A stretch of DNA of 64,000 nucleotides from Burkholderia cepacia (GTDB lineage: Bacteria > Pseudomonadota > Gammaproteobacteria > Burkholderiales > Burkholderiaceae): the NCBI RefSeq assembly GCF_001718835.1, contig NZ_CP013443.1, forward strand, positions 3,100,001 to 3,164,000, written 5' to 3'. A program made the position numbers and the translations under genes. Positions 9,840-18,552 of the stretch are shown piece after piece. Below the pieces are notes generated by a model. That model was not told the origin of the DNA. It worked only from the letters and a program-made list of their open reading frames with translations, and did no database searches. The number at the start of each line of letters is the position of its first letter. Within the stretch, counting starts at the first letter, position 1.

Positions 9840-10361
9840 TCATTCCAGCGGCGGCAGCACCATCGCGTGCGCGGCTTCGTTCTGGCGCACGCGGAACGCG
9901 GCGAGCCGGTTCGCGTAGTCGGTCGACGTGCCGGACAGGATCGACACCGCGAACAGCGCGGCATTCGCGGCGCCGGCCTCGCCGATCGCGAACGTCGCGA
10001 CGGGCACGCCCTTCGGCATCTGCACGATCGAGTGCAGCGAATCGACGCCCTTCAGGTACTTGCTCGCGACCGGCACGCCGAGCACCGGCACCGTGGTTTT
10101 CGCGGCCAGCATGCCGGGCAGGTGCGCTGCGCCGCCGGCGCCCGCGATGATCGCGCGCAGCCCGCGCTCGCGCGCCTTCTCCGCATAGTCGAACATCTCG
10201 TCGGGCATCCGGTGCGCGGACACGACCTTCGCTTCGTACGGCACGCCGAATTCCTGCAGGATGGCGACCGCGTGCTTCATCACGTCCCAGTCGGAACTCG
10301 AACCCATCAGCACGCCGACGAGCGGCGCGCTGTGCGTGTGGGCAGTCTGGACTTCACTCAT
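9840..10361 (-). CDS. purE: 5-(carboxyamino)imidazole ribonucleotide mutase
   Basis: Class I PurE of 173 residues; rearranges N5-CAIR to CAIR. The phosphate-binding MGSSSDWDVM and the catalytic SAHRMPDEM are both present, followed by GGAAHLPGM. A roughly 14-residue N-terminal extension (MSEVQTAHTHSAPL) precedes the core. Fifteen bases separate it from purC, so the two are surely co-transcribed. Confidence 0.96.
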   Translation of the reverse strand: MSEVQTAHTHSAPLVGVLMGSSSDWDVMKHAVAILQEFGVPYEAKVVSAHRMPDEMFDYAEKARERGLRAIIAGAGGAAHLPGMLAAKTTVPVLGVPVASKYLKGVDSLHSIVQMPKGVPVATFAIGEAGAANAALFAVSILSGTSTDYANRLAAFRVRQNEAAHAMVLPPLE

Positions 10362-10376
10362 TTCATCCGTCCTTGC

Positions 10377-11267
10377 TCAGGCGAGCGACTGGCCCGTGAT
10401 GCGCTCGAGCGCTTCCTGGTACTTCGCGGCCGTCTTCTCGACGACGTCGGCCGGCAGCGCCGGCGCCGGCGCCGTCTTGCCCCACGGCTGCGCCTCGAGC
10501 CAGTCGCGCACGAACTGCTTGTCGAACGACGGCGGGTTGGTGCCGACTTCGTACTGGTCGGCCGGCCAGAAGCGCGACGAATCGGCGGTCAGCACTTCGT
10601 CCATCAGGTACAGCTTGCCGTGGTTGTCGAGGCCGAATTCGAACTTCGTGTCGGCGATGATGATGCCGCGCGTCGCCGCGTAATCGGCCGCTTCCTTGTA
10701 CAGCTTGATCGAGATGTCGCGAATGGTTGCGGCCAGCTCGGTGCCGATGCGGCGCTCGGTTTCCTCGAACGTGATGTTCTCGTCGTGCTCGCCCATCTCG
10801 GCCTTCGCGGCCGGCGTGAAGATCGGCTCGGGCAGCTTCTGCGCGTTCTGCAGGCCTTCCGGCAGCTTGACGCCGCACACGGCGCCCGACGCCTGGTATT
10901 CCTTCCAGCCGCTGCCGGCCAGGTAGCCGCGCACGACCGCTTCGATCATGATCGGCTCGAGGCGCTTGACGACCACGCCGCGGCCCGTCACCTGCTCGAC
11001 CTCGTCGGCCGCGACGACCGCTTCCGGCGCGTCGCCCGTCAGGTGGTTCGGCACGATGTGCGCGAGCTTGTCGAACCAGAAGTTCGCCATCTGGTTCAGC
11101 ACGCGGCCCTTGTTCGGAATCGGCTCGCCCATCACCACGTCGAATGCCGACAGGCGGTCGGTCGTGACGATCAGGAGCTTGTCGTTGCCGACCGCGTAGT
11201 TATCGCGGACCTTGCCGCGACCGAGGAGCGGCAGCGAGCGGAGCGTGGATTCGTAAAGGGTAGACAT
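10377..11267 (-). CDS. purC: SAICAR synthase (phosphoribosylaminoimidazole-succinocarboxamide synthase)
   Basis: Joins aspartate to CAIR using ATP, the step after PurE. The 296-residue length is that of the longer bacterial/yeast-like form. Visible signatures are GRGKVRDNYAV near the N-terminus, DRLSAFDVVMGEPIPNKG, and LYLMDEVLTADSSRFWP with D-N-H segments late in the protein. It lies about 200 bp downstream of fba on the same strand. The 11268-11465 spacer has several GC-rich inverted repeats but no clear T-run terminator, so read-through is possible. Confidence 0.96.
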   Translation of the reverse strand: MSTLYESTLRSLPLLGRGKVRDNYAVGNDKLLIVTTDRLSAFDVVMGEPIPNKGRVLNQMANFWFDKLAHIVPNHLTGDAPEAVVAADEVEQVTGRGVVVKRLEPIMIEAVVRGYLAGSGWKEYQASGAVCGVKLPEGLQNAQKLPEPIFTPAAKAEMGEHDENITFEETERRIGTELAATIRDISIKLYKEAADYAATRGIIIADTKFEFGLDNHGKLYLMDEVLTADSSRFWPADQYEVGTNPPSFDKQFVRDWLEAQPWGKTAPAPALPADVVEKTAAKYQEALERITGQSLA

Positions 11268-11465
11268 CGTCTTTTCGCAGATAAGGAGCCAAACAAAAAG
11301 GGAAACGCCGTTCCCCGCGGCAGGCGGGAACGGCGGTCTTGCAATACGTCGGCGTGCGGCCGGGCGGCAAGGCCCGGGCGGCGCCGGCCGGCCCTTTTTC
11401 GGCCGGCGGGACGGTCACGGCCGGCGGATGTCCGCCGGCCGGCAGCCCCGGATCGTACTACAGTC

Positions 11466-12530
11466 TCAGCGCACGACCTGCGCGAGCGCGCCGGACTTGT
11501 ACTGCTCGGCGATCTTGTCGAGCGACAGCGGCTTGATCTTGCCGGCCTGGCCTTCGCAGCCGAACGCGAGGTAACGGTCGACGCACACCTGCTTCGCCGC
11601 TTCGCGTGCGGGCTTCAGGTAGTCGCGCGGATCGAACTTGCCCGGGTTCTCGAACAGGTAGCGGCGGATCGCGCCGGTGATCGCGAGGCGCAGGTCGGTG
11701 TCGATGTTGATCTTGCGCACACCGTGCTTGATGCCTTCCTGGATTTCCTCGACCGGCACGCCGTAGGTTTCCTTCATGTCGCCGCCGAATTCGCGGATCT
11801 CGGCCAGCAGTTCCTGCGGCACCGACGACGAACCGTGCATCACGAGGTGGGTGTTCGGAATGCGCGCGTGGATTTCCTTGATGCGCTGGATCGACAGGAT
11901 GTCGCCCGTCGGCTTCTTCGAGAACTTGTACGCGCCGTGCGACGTGCCGATCGCGATCGCGAGCGCATCGCACTGGGTGAGCTTCACGAAGTCGGCGGCC
12001 TGCTCCGGATCGGTCAGCAGCTGCTCGCGGGTCATCGTGCCTTCCGCGCCGTGGCCGTCTTCCTTGTCGCCCTTCATCGTCTCGAGCGAGCCGAGCACGC
12101 CGAGTTCGGCTTCGACCGTCACGCCGATCGAGTGCGCCATCTCGACGACCTTGCGCGACACGTCGACGTTGTATTCGTACGAGGCAACCGTCTTGCCGTC
12201 GGCTTCGAGCGAGCCGTCCATCATCACGCTGGTGAAGCCGCTGCGGATCGCGGCCGTGCAGACTGCCGGCGACTGGCCGTGATCCTGGTGCATCACGACC
12301 GGGATGTGCGGGTACGATTCGACCGCCGCTTCGATCAGGTGGCGCAGGAACGGCTCGCCCGCATACTTACGCGCGCCGGCCGATGCCTGCATGATCACGG
12401 GCGCGCCGACCTGGTCCGCCGCCGCCATGATCGCCTGGACCTGCTCCAGGTTGTTCACGTTGAAGGCCGGCAGGCCGTAACCGTGCTCTGCCGCGTGGTC
12501 CAGCAATTGACGCATTGATACGAGAGGCAT
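11466..12530 (-). CDS. fba: Fructose-1,6-bisphosphate aldolase, class II
   Basis: Zinc-dependent aldolase of 354 residues that interconverts fructose-1,6-bisphosphate with DHAP and glyceraldehyde-3-phosphate. AFNVNN lies near residue 22. The metal-binding HQDHG occurs near residue 80, GSLE/DGS repeats follow, and MHGSSSVP marks the phosphate site. The start at 12530 (MPLVSMRQLL) fits the family. A terminator upstream at 12724-12759 separates it from pyk, so it probably has its own promoter in 12531-12720. Confidence 0.96.
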   Translation of the reverse strand: MPLVSMRQLLDHAAEHGYGLPAFNVNNLEQVQAIMAAADQVGAPVIMQASAGARKYAGEPFLRHLIEAAVESYPHIPVVMHQDHGQSPAVCTAAIRSGFTSVMMDGSLEADGKTVASYEYNVDVSRKVVEMAHSIGVTVEAELGVLGSLETMKGDKEDGHGAEGTMTREQLLTDPEQAADFVKLTQCDALAIAIGTSHGAYKFSKKPTGDILSIQRIKEIHARIPNTHLVMHGSSSVPQELLAEIREFGGDMKETYGVPVEEIQEGIKHGVRKINIDTDLRLAITGAIRRYLFENPGKFDPRDYLKPAREAAKQVCVDRYLAFGCEGQAGKIKPLSLDKIAEQYKSGALAQVVR

Positions 12531-12723
12531 TGTGGAACTCCTTGGAATGAAAACCGGTGCGCCCTGACGCCGGCGCGGCCTGGCCGGGGTGGCCCCGGGC
12601 GGACGGGCGCGGCTGAGCGTCGAATAGCCGCATTTTATCGCGAAGCGCCTCCGATTCCGACCGCCCGGTGGCGCCGACTCGCAATTTGTTACGTTCGCAC
12701 GGCACAATGCGGGCAAAAAAGAG

Positions 12724-12759
12724 AAAAAAAGCCGCGTGGGGTTCCGGACCCCACGCGGC
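12724..12759 (-). terminator. Rho-independent terminator of pyk
   Basis: Read on the minus strand, a perfect 13-bp stem (GCCGCGTGGGGTC / GACCCCACGCGGC type, 12731-12759) is followed by seven T (12724-12730). It sits about 40 bp after the pyk stop and before the fba start. Confidence 0.93.
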
Positions 12760-12801
12760 TTTCGCGTATAAAACGGTGCCGGATCGAATCGGGCCGCCGG
12801 G

Positions 12802-14238
12802 TCAGTAATGCTCGCCGACCCGCACGATCTTCAGCGTGTTGGTGCCGCCCGCCTGCCCCATCGGCTCGCCGACGGTCAGCACGACCATGTCGCCGAGCGC
12901 GACGAGCCCGCGCTGGACGATCAGCTCGATCGCCTGCTGGAGCGCCGAGTCGCGGTCGCTGTTGAAGTCGACGTGCAGCGGCGTCACGTTGCGGTACAGC
13001 GCCATCGTGCGCTCGCTGCCGACGCGCGGCGTCAGCGCGAAGATCGGCACGTGCGTGTAGTGGCGCGACATCCACAGCGCGGTCGCGCCCGATTCGGTCA
13101 GCGCGATGATCGCCTTCGCGCCGAGGTGGTATGCGGTGAACAGCGCGCCCATCGCGATCGACTGGTCGATCCGCGTGAACGTGCGGTCGAGGAAATCCTT
13201 GTCGAGTTCGACGTGTTCCGACTTTTCCGCCTCGACGCACACGGCCGCCATCGTCTCGATCGTGACGACCGGGTACTTGCCGGCAGCCGTCTCGGCCGAC
13301 AGCATCACCGCGTCGGTGCCGTCGAGCACCGCGTTCGCGACGTCCGACACTTCCGCGCGGGTCGGCACGGGCGCATGGATCATCGACTCCATCATCTGCG
13401 TCGCGGTGATCACGAGCTTGTTCGACTCGCGTGCCATCCGGATCATCCGCTTCTGCAGCGCCGGCACGGCCGCGTTGCCCACTTCCACCGCGAGGTCGCC
13501 GCGCGCGACCATGATGCCGTCGGACGCGTCGAGAATGCTCTGCAGCGCCGGAATCGCTTCCGCGCGCTCGATCTTCGCGATCATCTTCGGCTTGATGCCG
13601 TACGGCGCGCCCGCGATGTTCGCGAGCTGGCGCGCCATTTCCATGTCGGTCGCGTTCTTCGGGAACGACACCGCGACCAGGTCCGCGCCGAGCGACATCG
13701 CGGTGCGGATGTCTTCCATGTCCTTCGCGGTCAGCGCGGGAGCCGACAGGCCGCCGCCCTGGCGGTTGATGCCCTTGTTGTTCGACAGCTCGCCGCCCAC
13801 CTTGACGATCGTGTGGATCTCGTCGCCGAGCACGCGCTCGACGGTCAGCACGATCAGGCCGTCGTTCAGCAGCAGCAGGTCGCCCGGCTTCAGGTCGCGC
13901 GGCAGCTCCTTGTAGTCGAGGCCGACGCGCTCGTCGTTGCCGAGCTCGCAACCGGCGTCGAGGATGAAGGGCTGCCCCGGCGTCAGCGTCGTCTTGCCGT
14001 TCTCGAACTTGCCGACGCGGATCTTCGGGCCCTGGAGGTCGGCCATGATCGCGATCTCGCGGCCGACCTTGCGGGCGGCCTCGCGCACCATCTCGGCGCG
14101 CTGGCGGTGATCGTCGGCCGTGCCGTGCGAAAAATTGAGCCGCACGACGTCGAGGCCCGCCTGCATCATCTGCAGCAGAATCTCCGGCGAACTGGAAGCC
14201 GGGCCGATCGTGGCGACTATCTTGGTGGCGCGCTGCAT
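12802..14238 (-). CDS. pyk: Pyruvate kinase
   Basis: Converts phosphoenolpyruvate and ADP to pyruvate and ATP. The protein has 478 residues, the normal bacterial length. Signatures include KIVATIGPAS at the N-terminus, DVVRLNFSHG, IAMADLQGPKIRVG-like strand, KIERAEAI with the catalytic lysine, MVARGDLAVE, and the C-terminal domain. Start choice: ATG at 14238 is preceded by GAGGAG (14243-14248) at good spacing; the ATG at 14250 overlaps that ribosome site and would only add MRSF. It lies downstream of pgk on the same strand. Confidence 0.96.
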   Translation of the reverse strand: MQRATKIVATIGPASSSPEILLQMMQAGLDVVRLNFSHGTADDHRQRAEMVREAARKVGREIAIMADLQGPKIRVGKFENGKTTLTPGQPFILDAGCELGNDERVGLDYKELPRDLKPGDLLLLNDGLIVLTVERVLGDEIHTIVKVGGELSNNKGINRQGGGLSAPALTAKDMEDIRTAMSLGADLVAVSFPKNATDMEMARQLANIAGAPYGIKPKMIAKIERAEAIPALQSILDASDGIMVARGDLAVEVGNAAVPALQKRMIRMARESNKLVITATQMMESMIHAPVPTRAEVSDVANAVLDGTDAVMLSAETAAGKYPVVTIETMAAVCVEAEKSEHVELDKDFLDRTFTRIDQSIAMGALFTAYHLGAKAIIALTESGATALWMSRHYTHVPIFALTPRVGSERTMALYRNVTPLHVDFNSDRDSALQQAIELIVQRGLVALGDMVVLTVGEPMGQAGGTNTLKIVRVGEHY

Positions 14239-14522
14239 GAAACTCCTCATCTGGATCAAGGTGGATGCGCTGGGTGAAACGCTGCGAGAGCCGGAAGCGG
14301 CGGGCCCAGCGGCGGCCGTTCCGGGGGGCGTGCCGGTGCTTGCGCCCGGCATCGCTTTGTTCTGAATCTCGTGGTGCTGCTCGGCCGCGTCGCCGGCGGC
14401 CGCCGGTGCGCGCGGGGCGGTGTTCGCCCGCGCGGGCGCGCGTTTGCGCTTGCCCGCGCCGGCCGGCTGCTCCGCTTTCGCGGAGCGCGCGGCCTTCGTC
14501 ACCCCTGCGCGCGCCGCCACGC
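14239..14522 (-). other. pgk-pyk spacer, open in the pyk frame, no accepted gene
   Basis: This 284-bp stretch carries no terminator that I can see. In the pyk reading frame it has no stop codon back to the end of pgk, and it would encode an Ala/Pro/Lys/Arg-rich tail with a GTG shortly after the pgk stop and an ATG at about 14367. Pyruvate kinases have a well-defined N-terminus at the next gene, and stop-free GC-rich spacers are common, so I do not call a gene. Confidence 0.5.
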
Positions 14523-15719
14523 TCAGGCCGCCCGCGTTTCGAGCACTTCCACCGCCGGCAGCTTCTTCCCCTCGAGGAACTCGAGGAAGGCGCCGCCGCC
14601 CGTCGAGATGTAGCTGACCTGGTCGTGGATGCCGTACTTCGCGATGGCCGCGAGCGTGTCGCCGCCGCCCGCGATCGAGAACGCGGACGATTTGGCGATC
14701 GCTTCCGCGAGTGCCTTGGTGCCGTTGCCGAACTGGTCGAACTCGAACACGCCGACCGGGCCGTTCCACACGATCGTGCCGGCCTTCTCGAGCTGGCTCG
14801 CGAGCGCCTTCGCCGTATCGGGGCCGATGTCGAGGATCATGTCGTCCGCTTCGATGTCGGCGACCTGCTTCACCGTGGCCACGGCCGTCGGCGAGAATTC
14901 CTTGGCGGTCACGACGTCGGTGGGGATCGGCACCGACGCGCCGCGCTCGCGCGCTTCGTCGATGATCGCCTTCGCCTCGCTGACGAGGTCGGCTTCCGCG
15001 AGCGACTTCCCGATCGACAGGCCGGCCGCGAGCATGAACGTGTTCGCGATGCCGCCGCCGACGATCAGCTGGTCGACCTTGCCGGCCAGCGACTTCAGGA
15101 TGGTGAGCTTGGTCGACACCTTCGAGCCGGCGACGATCGCCACCAGCGGGCGGGCCGGATTGCCGAGCGCCTTGCCGAGTGCGTCGAGTTCGGCGGCCAG
15201 CAGCGGGCCCGCGCACGCGACCGGCGCGTACTTCGCGATCCCGTGCGTGGTCGCTTCCGCGCGGTGCGCGGTGCCGAACGCGTCGTTCACGTACACGTCG
15301 CAGAGCTTCGCCATCTTCTGCGCGAGCTCGTCCGAATTCTTCTTCTCGCCCTTGTTCACGCGGCAGTTCTCGAGCAGCACGACCTGCCCCGGCGCGACGT
15401 TCACGCCGTTCTCGACCCAGTTCGAGACGAGCGGCACGTCACGGCCGAGCAGCTCGGCGAGGCGCTTCGCGACCGGCGCGAGCGAATCTTCCGGCTTGAA
15501 TTCGCCTTCGGTCGGGCGGCCCAGGTGCGACGTGACCATCACGGCCGCGCCGGCGTCGAGCGCGGCCTGGATGGCCGGCACGGACGCGCGCACGCGCGTG
15601 TCCTCGGTGATGTTGCCCTGGTCGTCCTGCGGGACGTTCAGGTCGGCGCGAATGAATACCCGCTTGCCGGCGAGCTGGCCGGCGGCGATCAGGTCGGTAA
15701 GACGCTTGACTTGGCTCAT
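14523..15719 (-). CDS. pgk: Phosphoglycerate kinase
   Basis: Glycolytic kinase of 398 residues; transfers phosphate between 1,3-bisphosphoglycerate and ADP. Seen: RVFIRADLNVPQD near residue 20, SHLGRPTEG, the interdomain helix, GGSKVSTK-equivalent AGSKVSTKL, NGPVGVFEF, and the nucleotide site ending SIAGGGDTLAA and YISTGGGAFLEFLEG. It heads the minus-strand glycolysis/purine block. The upstream region 15720-15956 holds no gene and presumably its promoter. Confidence 0.97.
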   Translation of the reverse strand: MSQVKRLTDLIAAGQLAGKRVFIRADLNVPQDDQGNITEDTRVRASVPAIQAALDAGAAVMVTSHLGRPTEGEFKPEDSLAPVAKRLAELLGRDVPLVSNWVENGVNVAPGQVVLLENCRVNKGEKKNSDELAQKMAKLCDVYVNDAFGTAHRAEATTHGIAKYAPVACAGPLLAAELDALGKALGNPARPLVAIVAGSKVSTKLTILKSLAGKVDQLIVGGGIANTFMLAAGLSIGKSLAEADLVSEAKAIIDEARERGASVPIPTDVVTAKEFSPTAVATVKQVADIEADDMILDIGPDTAKALASQLEKAGTIVWNGPVGVFEFDQFGNGTKALAEAIAKSSAFSIAGGGDTLAAIAKYGIHDQVSYISTGGGAFLEFLEGKKLPAVEVLETRAA

Positions 15720-15956
15720 GTTGAACAGATTGAAGTAGTGGATGGGGAAAAAGGGGGTTCACGCTGGACGTGCGCGGGCTGCCGCGAAAGGGCGCCGGAT
15801 GCGGCCGTGGCTGGCGGTTCGCATGACGCGCACGGGTAAAAAATCTCGAACGGGCATTCTAGCCGATCCGTTCGGACGGCTGCCCGCATGGCGTCGAATT
15901 CCGCCTATTTGGGACAACGCGCAATGCTGCGATGCGGCCAGGCCGATGCGCGCGCA

Positions 15957-16280
15957 TCAGGCGACCAGGCGCAGCGCGGTGAAGACGAGCATCCCGACGA
16001 CGATCGTGCCGAGCATGCTGCGCCGCCACAAAAACCAGCCGAGGCCGGCGAGCGCCGCGTAGAACGGATGGTTGGACAGCGCGAACGACAGCCCGGCCGG
16101 CGTTTCGAGCACGTCGGGCAGCACGACGGCGACGAGCGCGGCGGCCGGCGCATAGCGCAGCGCGCGCTGCGCGCGTTCCGGCAGCACGGTGCGCTCGCCG
16201 CCGATCAGGAACAGTGCGCGCGTGACCGCCGTGACGATCGTCATCCCGATGATGACGATCCAGATCTCCGTCGCGCTCAT
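15957..16280 (-). CDS. azlD: AzlD-family branched-chain amino acid exporter subunit
   Basis: A small integral membrane protein of 107 residues with three or four hydrophobic helices (about residues 5-25, 40-60, 64-84, 88-106). It contains TAVTRALFLIGG and the short loop RAQRALRYAPAAAL typical of AzlD. It overlaps azlC by 4 bp (ATGA), so the two subunits are translationally coupled. Together they form an exporter for branched-chain amino acids or analogues. Confidence 0.9.
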   Translation of the reverse strand: MSATEIWIVIIGMTIVTAVTRALFLIGGERTVLPERAQRALRYAPAAALVAVVLPDVLETPAGLSFALSNHPFYAALAGLGWFLWRRSMLGTIVVGMLVFTALRLVA

Positions 16281-17032
16281 TCGATCTCCTTCTCGTGCAC
16301 GGTTTCGGTGCGGATGCGCCGCCAGTCGGCCCGCTCGACGAAGAAGTCGGCCGTGCAGCCGGCCGCGAGCGCGGCGAGCACCGCGAGCGGCAGCGCGAGC
16401 CGGTACGGCAGGTCGAACGCGACGAGCGACACGATGCCCGCGACCGCGACGGCCGCGAGCGTCGACCGGTTCGCGACGGCCGACACCATGATCGGGATCA
16501 GCGCGAGCGTGCCGGCCAGCTCCAGCCCCCAGCTCGCGGGAAAGAAACTCGCGAGCAGGATGCCGGCGAGCGACGACACCTGCCACGACAGCCAGCTCGC
16601 GAGCGCCATCCCCCAGAAATACGCCTCCTTGCCGGGCACGTGGCCGTACGCGAAGCCCTGTTTCTGGAACAGCAGGTAGATCACGTCACCGTTGAAATAG
16701 CCGATCGCGAGGCGCCGCCACAGCGGCAGGTAGGAGAAATGGGGCGCAAGCCCGGCACTGAAGATCACGAAGCGCGTGTTGACCATCGCGGCCGTGAGCA
16801 GGATGGTCCAGATCGGCAGCTTCGCGGCGAGCAGCGGCAGCACCGCGAGCTGCGACGAACCCGCGTAGACCAGCAGCGACATCGCGCTCGCCTGCCCGAG
16901 CGTCATCACCGACTTGCTCATCGCGATGCCGGTGACGAGCCCCCACGAGAAAATCGCCATCAGCGTCGGGGAATAGTCGCGCGCGCCCTGGATCAGCGCG
17001 AAGCGGTCGGTGGCGGACAATCGAGCGAGCAT
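16277..17032 (-). CDS. azlC: AzlC-family branched-chain amino acid exporter subunit
   Basis: Membrane permease of 251 residues, partner of AzlD. Family features: PTLMAIFSWGLVTGIAM near residue 25, GSSQLAVLPLLAA, and NTRFVIFSAGLAP near residue 90, with about six to seven helices. It is divergently transcribed from ilvE. The common role in branched-chain amino acid handling supports the assignment. About 200 bp separate the two starts. Confidence 0.92.
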   Translation of the reverse strand: MLARLSATDRFALIQGARDYSPTLMAIFSWGLVTGIAMSKSVMTLGQASAMSLLVYAGSSQLAVLPLLAAKLPIWTILLTAAMVNTRFVIFSAGLAPHFSYLPLWRRLAIGYFNGDVIYLLFQKQGFAYGHVPGKEAYFWGMALASWLSWQVSSLAGILLASFFPASWGLELAGTLALIPIMVSAVANRSTLAAVAVAGIVSLVAFDLPYRLALPLAVLAALAAGCTADFFVERADWRRIRTETVHEKEIE

Positions 17033-17237
17033 GGGAAGCGGGCCGCGGCGGGCGGTTCGTCGGGGCGCCGGCGCCTCCTGCCGGTACGACCCGTCGTTAT
17101 TGGAATCGGTACCGGGCGATTATAGCGCCGGCCCTGCGCCGACCGACCGGATCGCCGGCAAATGACGCTAAAATAAGCGTCTTTCCGGCTCAACGCTGCA
17201 TACAACCCGCTGTACAACTGCTTCCCAGGAGAATCCT

Positions 17238-18161
17238 ATGTCAATGGCCGACCGCGACGGCAAGATCTGGATGGACGGCAAGCTGATCGACTGGCGCGAC
17301 GCCAAGATCCACGTCCTGACCCACACGCTGCATTACGGCATGGGTGTCTTCGAGGGCGTGCGCGCGTACAAGTCGGCTGACGGCAGCACCGCGATCTTCC
17401 GCCTGTACGAGCACACGAAACGTCTGCTGAATTCGGCGAAGATCTTCCAGATGGACGTGCCGTTCGACCGGGAAACGCTCGAAGCCGCGCAGCTCGAAGT
17501 CGTGCGCGAGAACAAGCTCGAGTCGTGCTACCTGCGCCCGATCATCTGGGTCGGCTCGGAAAAGCTCGGCGTGGCCGCGAAGGGCAACACGATCCACGTC
17601 GCGATCGCCGCATGGCCGTGGGGCGCGTACCTCGGCGAGGAAGGCCTCGCGAAGGGCATCCGCGTGAAGACGTCGTCGTTCACGCGCCACCACGTGAACG
17701 TGTCGATGGTCCGCGCGAAGGCGTCGGGCTGGTACGTGAACTCGATCCTGGCGAACCAGGAAGCAACGGCCGACGGCTACGACGAGGCGCTGCTGCTCGA
17801 CGTCGACGGCTACGTGTCGGAAGGCTCCGGCGAGAACTTCTTCCTGGTGAACAACGGCAAGCTGTACACGCCCGACCTGTCGTCGTGCCTCGACGGCATC
17901 ACGCGCGACACGGTCATCACGCTCGCGAAGGACGCCGGCATCGAGGTCATCGAGAAGCGCATCACGCGCGACGAGGTCTACACGGCCGATGAAGCGTTCT
18001 TCACCGGCACGGCCGCTGAAGTCACGCCGATCCGCGAGCTCGACAACCGCACGATCGGCAGCGGCGCGCGCGGCCCCGTCACGGAAAAGCTCCAGGCGGC
18101 GTTTTTCGATATCGTGTCGGGCAAGAACGCGAAGTACGCGCACTGGCTGACGAAGGTCTGA
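17238..18161 (+). CDS. ilvE: Branched-chain amino acid aminotransferase
   Basis: PLP enzyme of fold type IV, 307 residues, which transaminates leucine, isoleucine and valine with 2-oxoglutarate. LHYGMGVFEG lies at about residue 35. The PLP lysine is K161 (MVRAKASGWY), and GSGENFFLV and TPDLSSCLDGITRDT follow. The ATG at 17238 has an AGGAG site at 17228-17232. A short hairpin (GACGCT...AGCGTC, 17163-17180) lies upstream; its role is unknown. Confidence 0.96.
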   Translation: MSMADRDGKIWMDGKLIDWRDAKIHVLTHTLHYGMGVFEGVRAYKSADGSTAIFRLYEHTKRLLNSAKIFQMDVPFDRETLEAAQLEVVRENKLESCYLRPIIWVGSEKLGVAAKGNTIHVAIAAWPWGAYLGEEGLAKGIRVKTSSFTRHHVNVSMVRAKASGWYVNSILANQEATADGYDEALLLDVDGYVSEGSGENFFLVNNGKLYTPDLSSCLDGITRDTVITLAKDAGIEVIEKRITRDEVYTADEAFFTGTAAEVTPIRELDNRTIGSGARGPVTEKLQAAFFDIVSGKNAKYAHWLTKV

Positions 18162-18211
18162 GCGCGCCGCGCCACCGACCGCCCCACAAAAGAGTGATAA
18201 GAGAAAGTCTC

Positions 18212-18406
18212 ATGAGTGAAATCAAGGAAATGCCGCTGGTCGAGCTGACGGCCAAGGATCTTCCCGCGTACTGCCCGAACCCCGCCATGGCACGCTGGAG
18301 CGCGCACCCGCGCGTCTTCATCGACGTCTCGCACGGCGAAGCACGCTGCCCGTACTGCGGCACGCGCTACAAGCTGCGCGACGGCGAGGTCGTCAAGGGC
18401 CACTGA
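18212..18406 (+). CDS. CHCC-type zinc-finger domain protein
   Basis: A 64-residue protein with the CHCC zinc-ribbon layout seen in proteins related to mitochondrial NDUFS6: Cys in AYCPNP, His in SAHPRVFIDVSHGEA, and the pair RCPYCG near the C-terminus. The start at 18212 (MSEIKEMP) follows AAGAGAAAG; an ATG at 18194 would add six poorly coding residues. It follows ilvE by 50 bp and precedes waaF, an arrangement that I recall from many beta-proteobacteria. The function is unknown. Confidence 0.88.
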   Translation: MSEIKEMPLVELTAKDLPAYCPNPAMARWSAHPRVFIDVSHGEARCPYCGTRYKLRDGEVVKGH

Positions 18407-18552
18407 GCCCCGGCGGCCGGGCCTGCAGGTTTGCAGGCCCGCCGACCCAAGGCGGCGCAGCCGGGCCCCCGGCGCGCCGCCGTTCTCCATTCTGGCAACC
18501 CGAACGCGGCGCCTGGGCGCCGCGCTTCATCAAGACATCGGAAGTCGACCTG

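Noticed and set aside
11340..11465. GC-rich hairpins between fba and purC as a riboswitch
   Set aside because: The repeats do not match a purine or other riboswitch core that I know; they look like generic GC-rich dyads.
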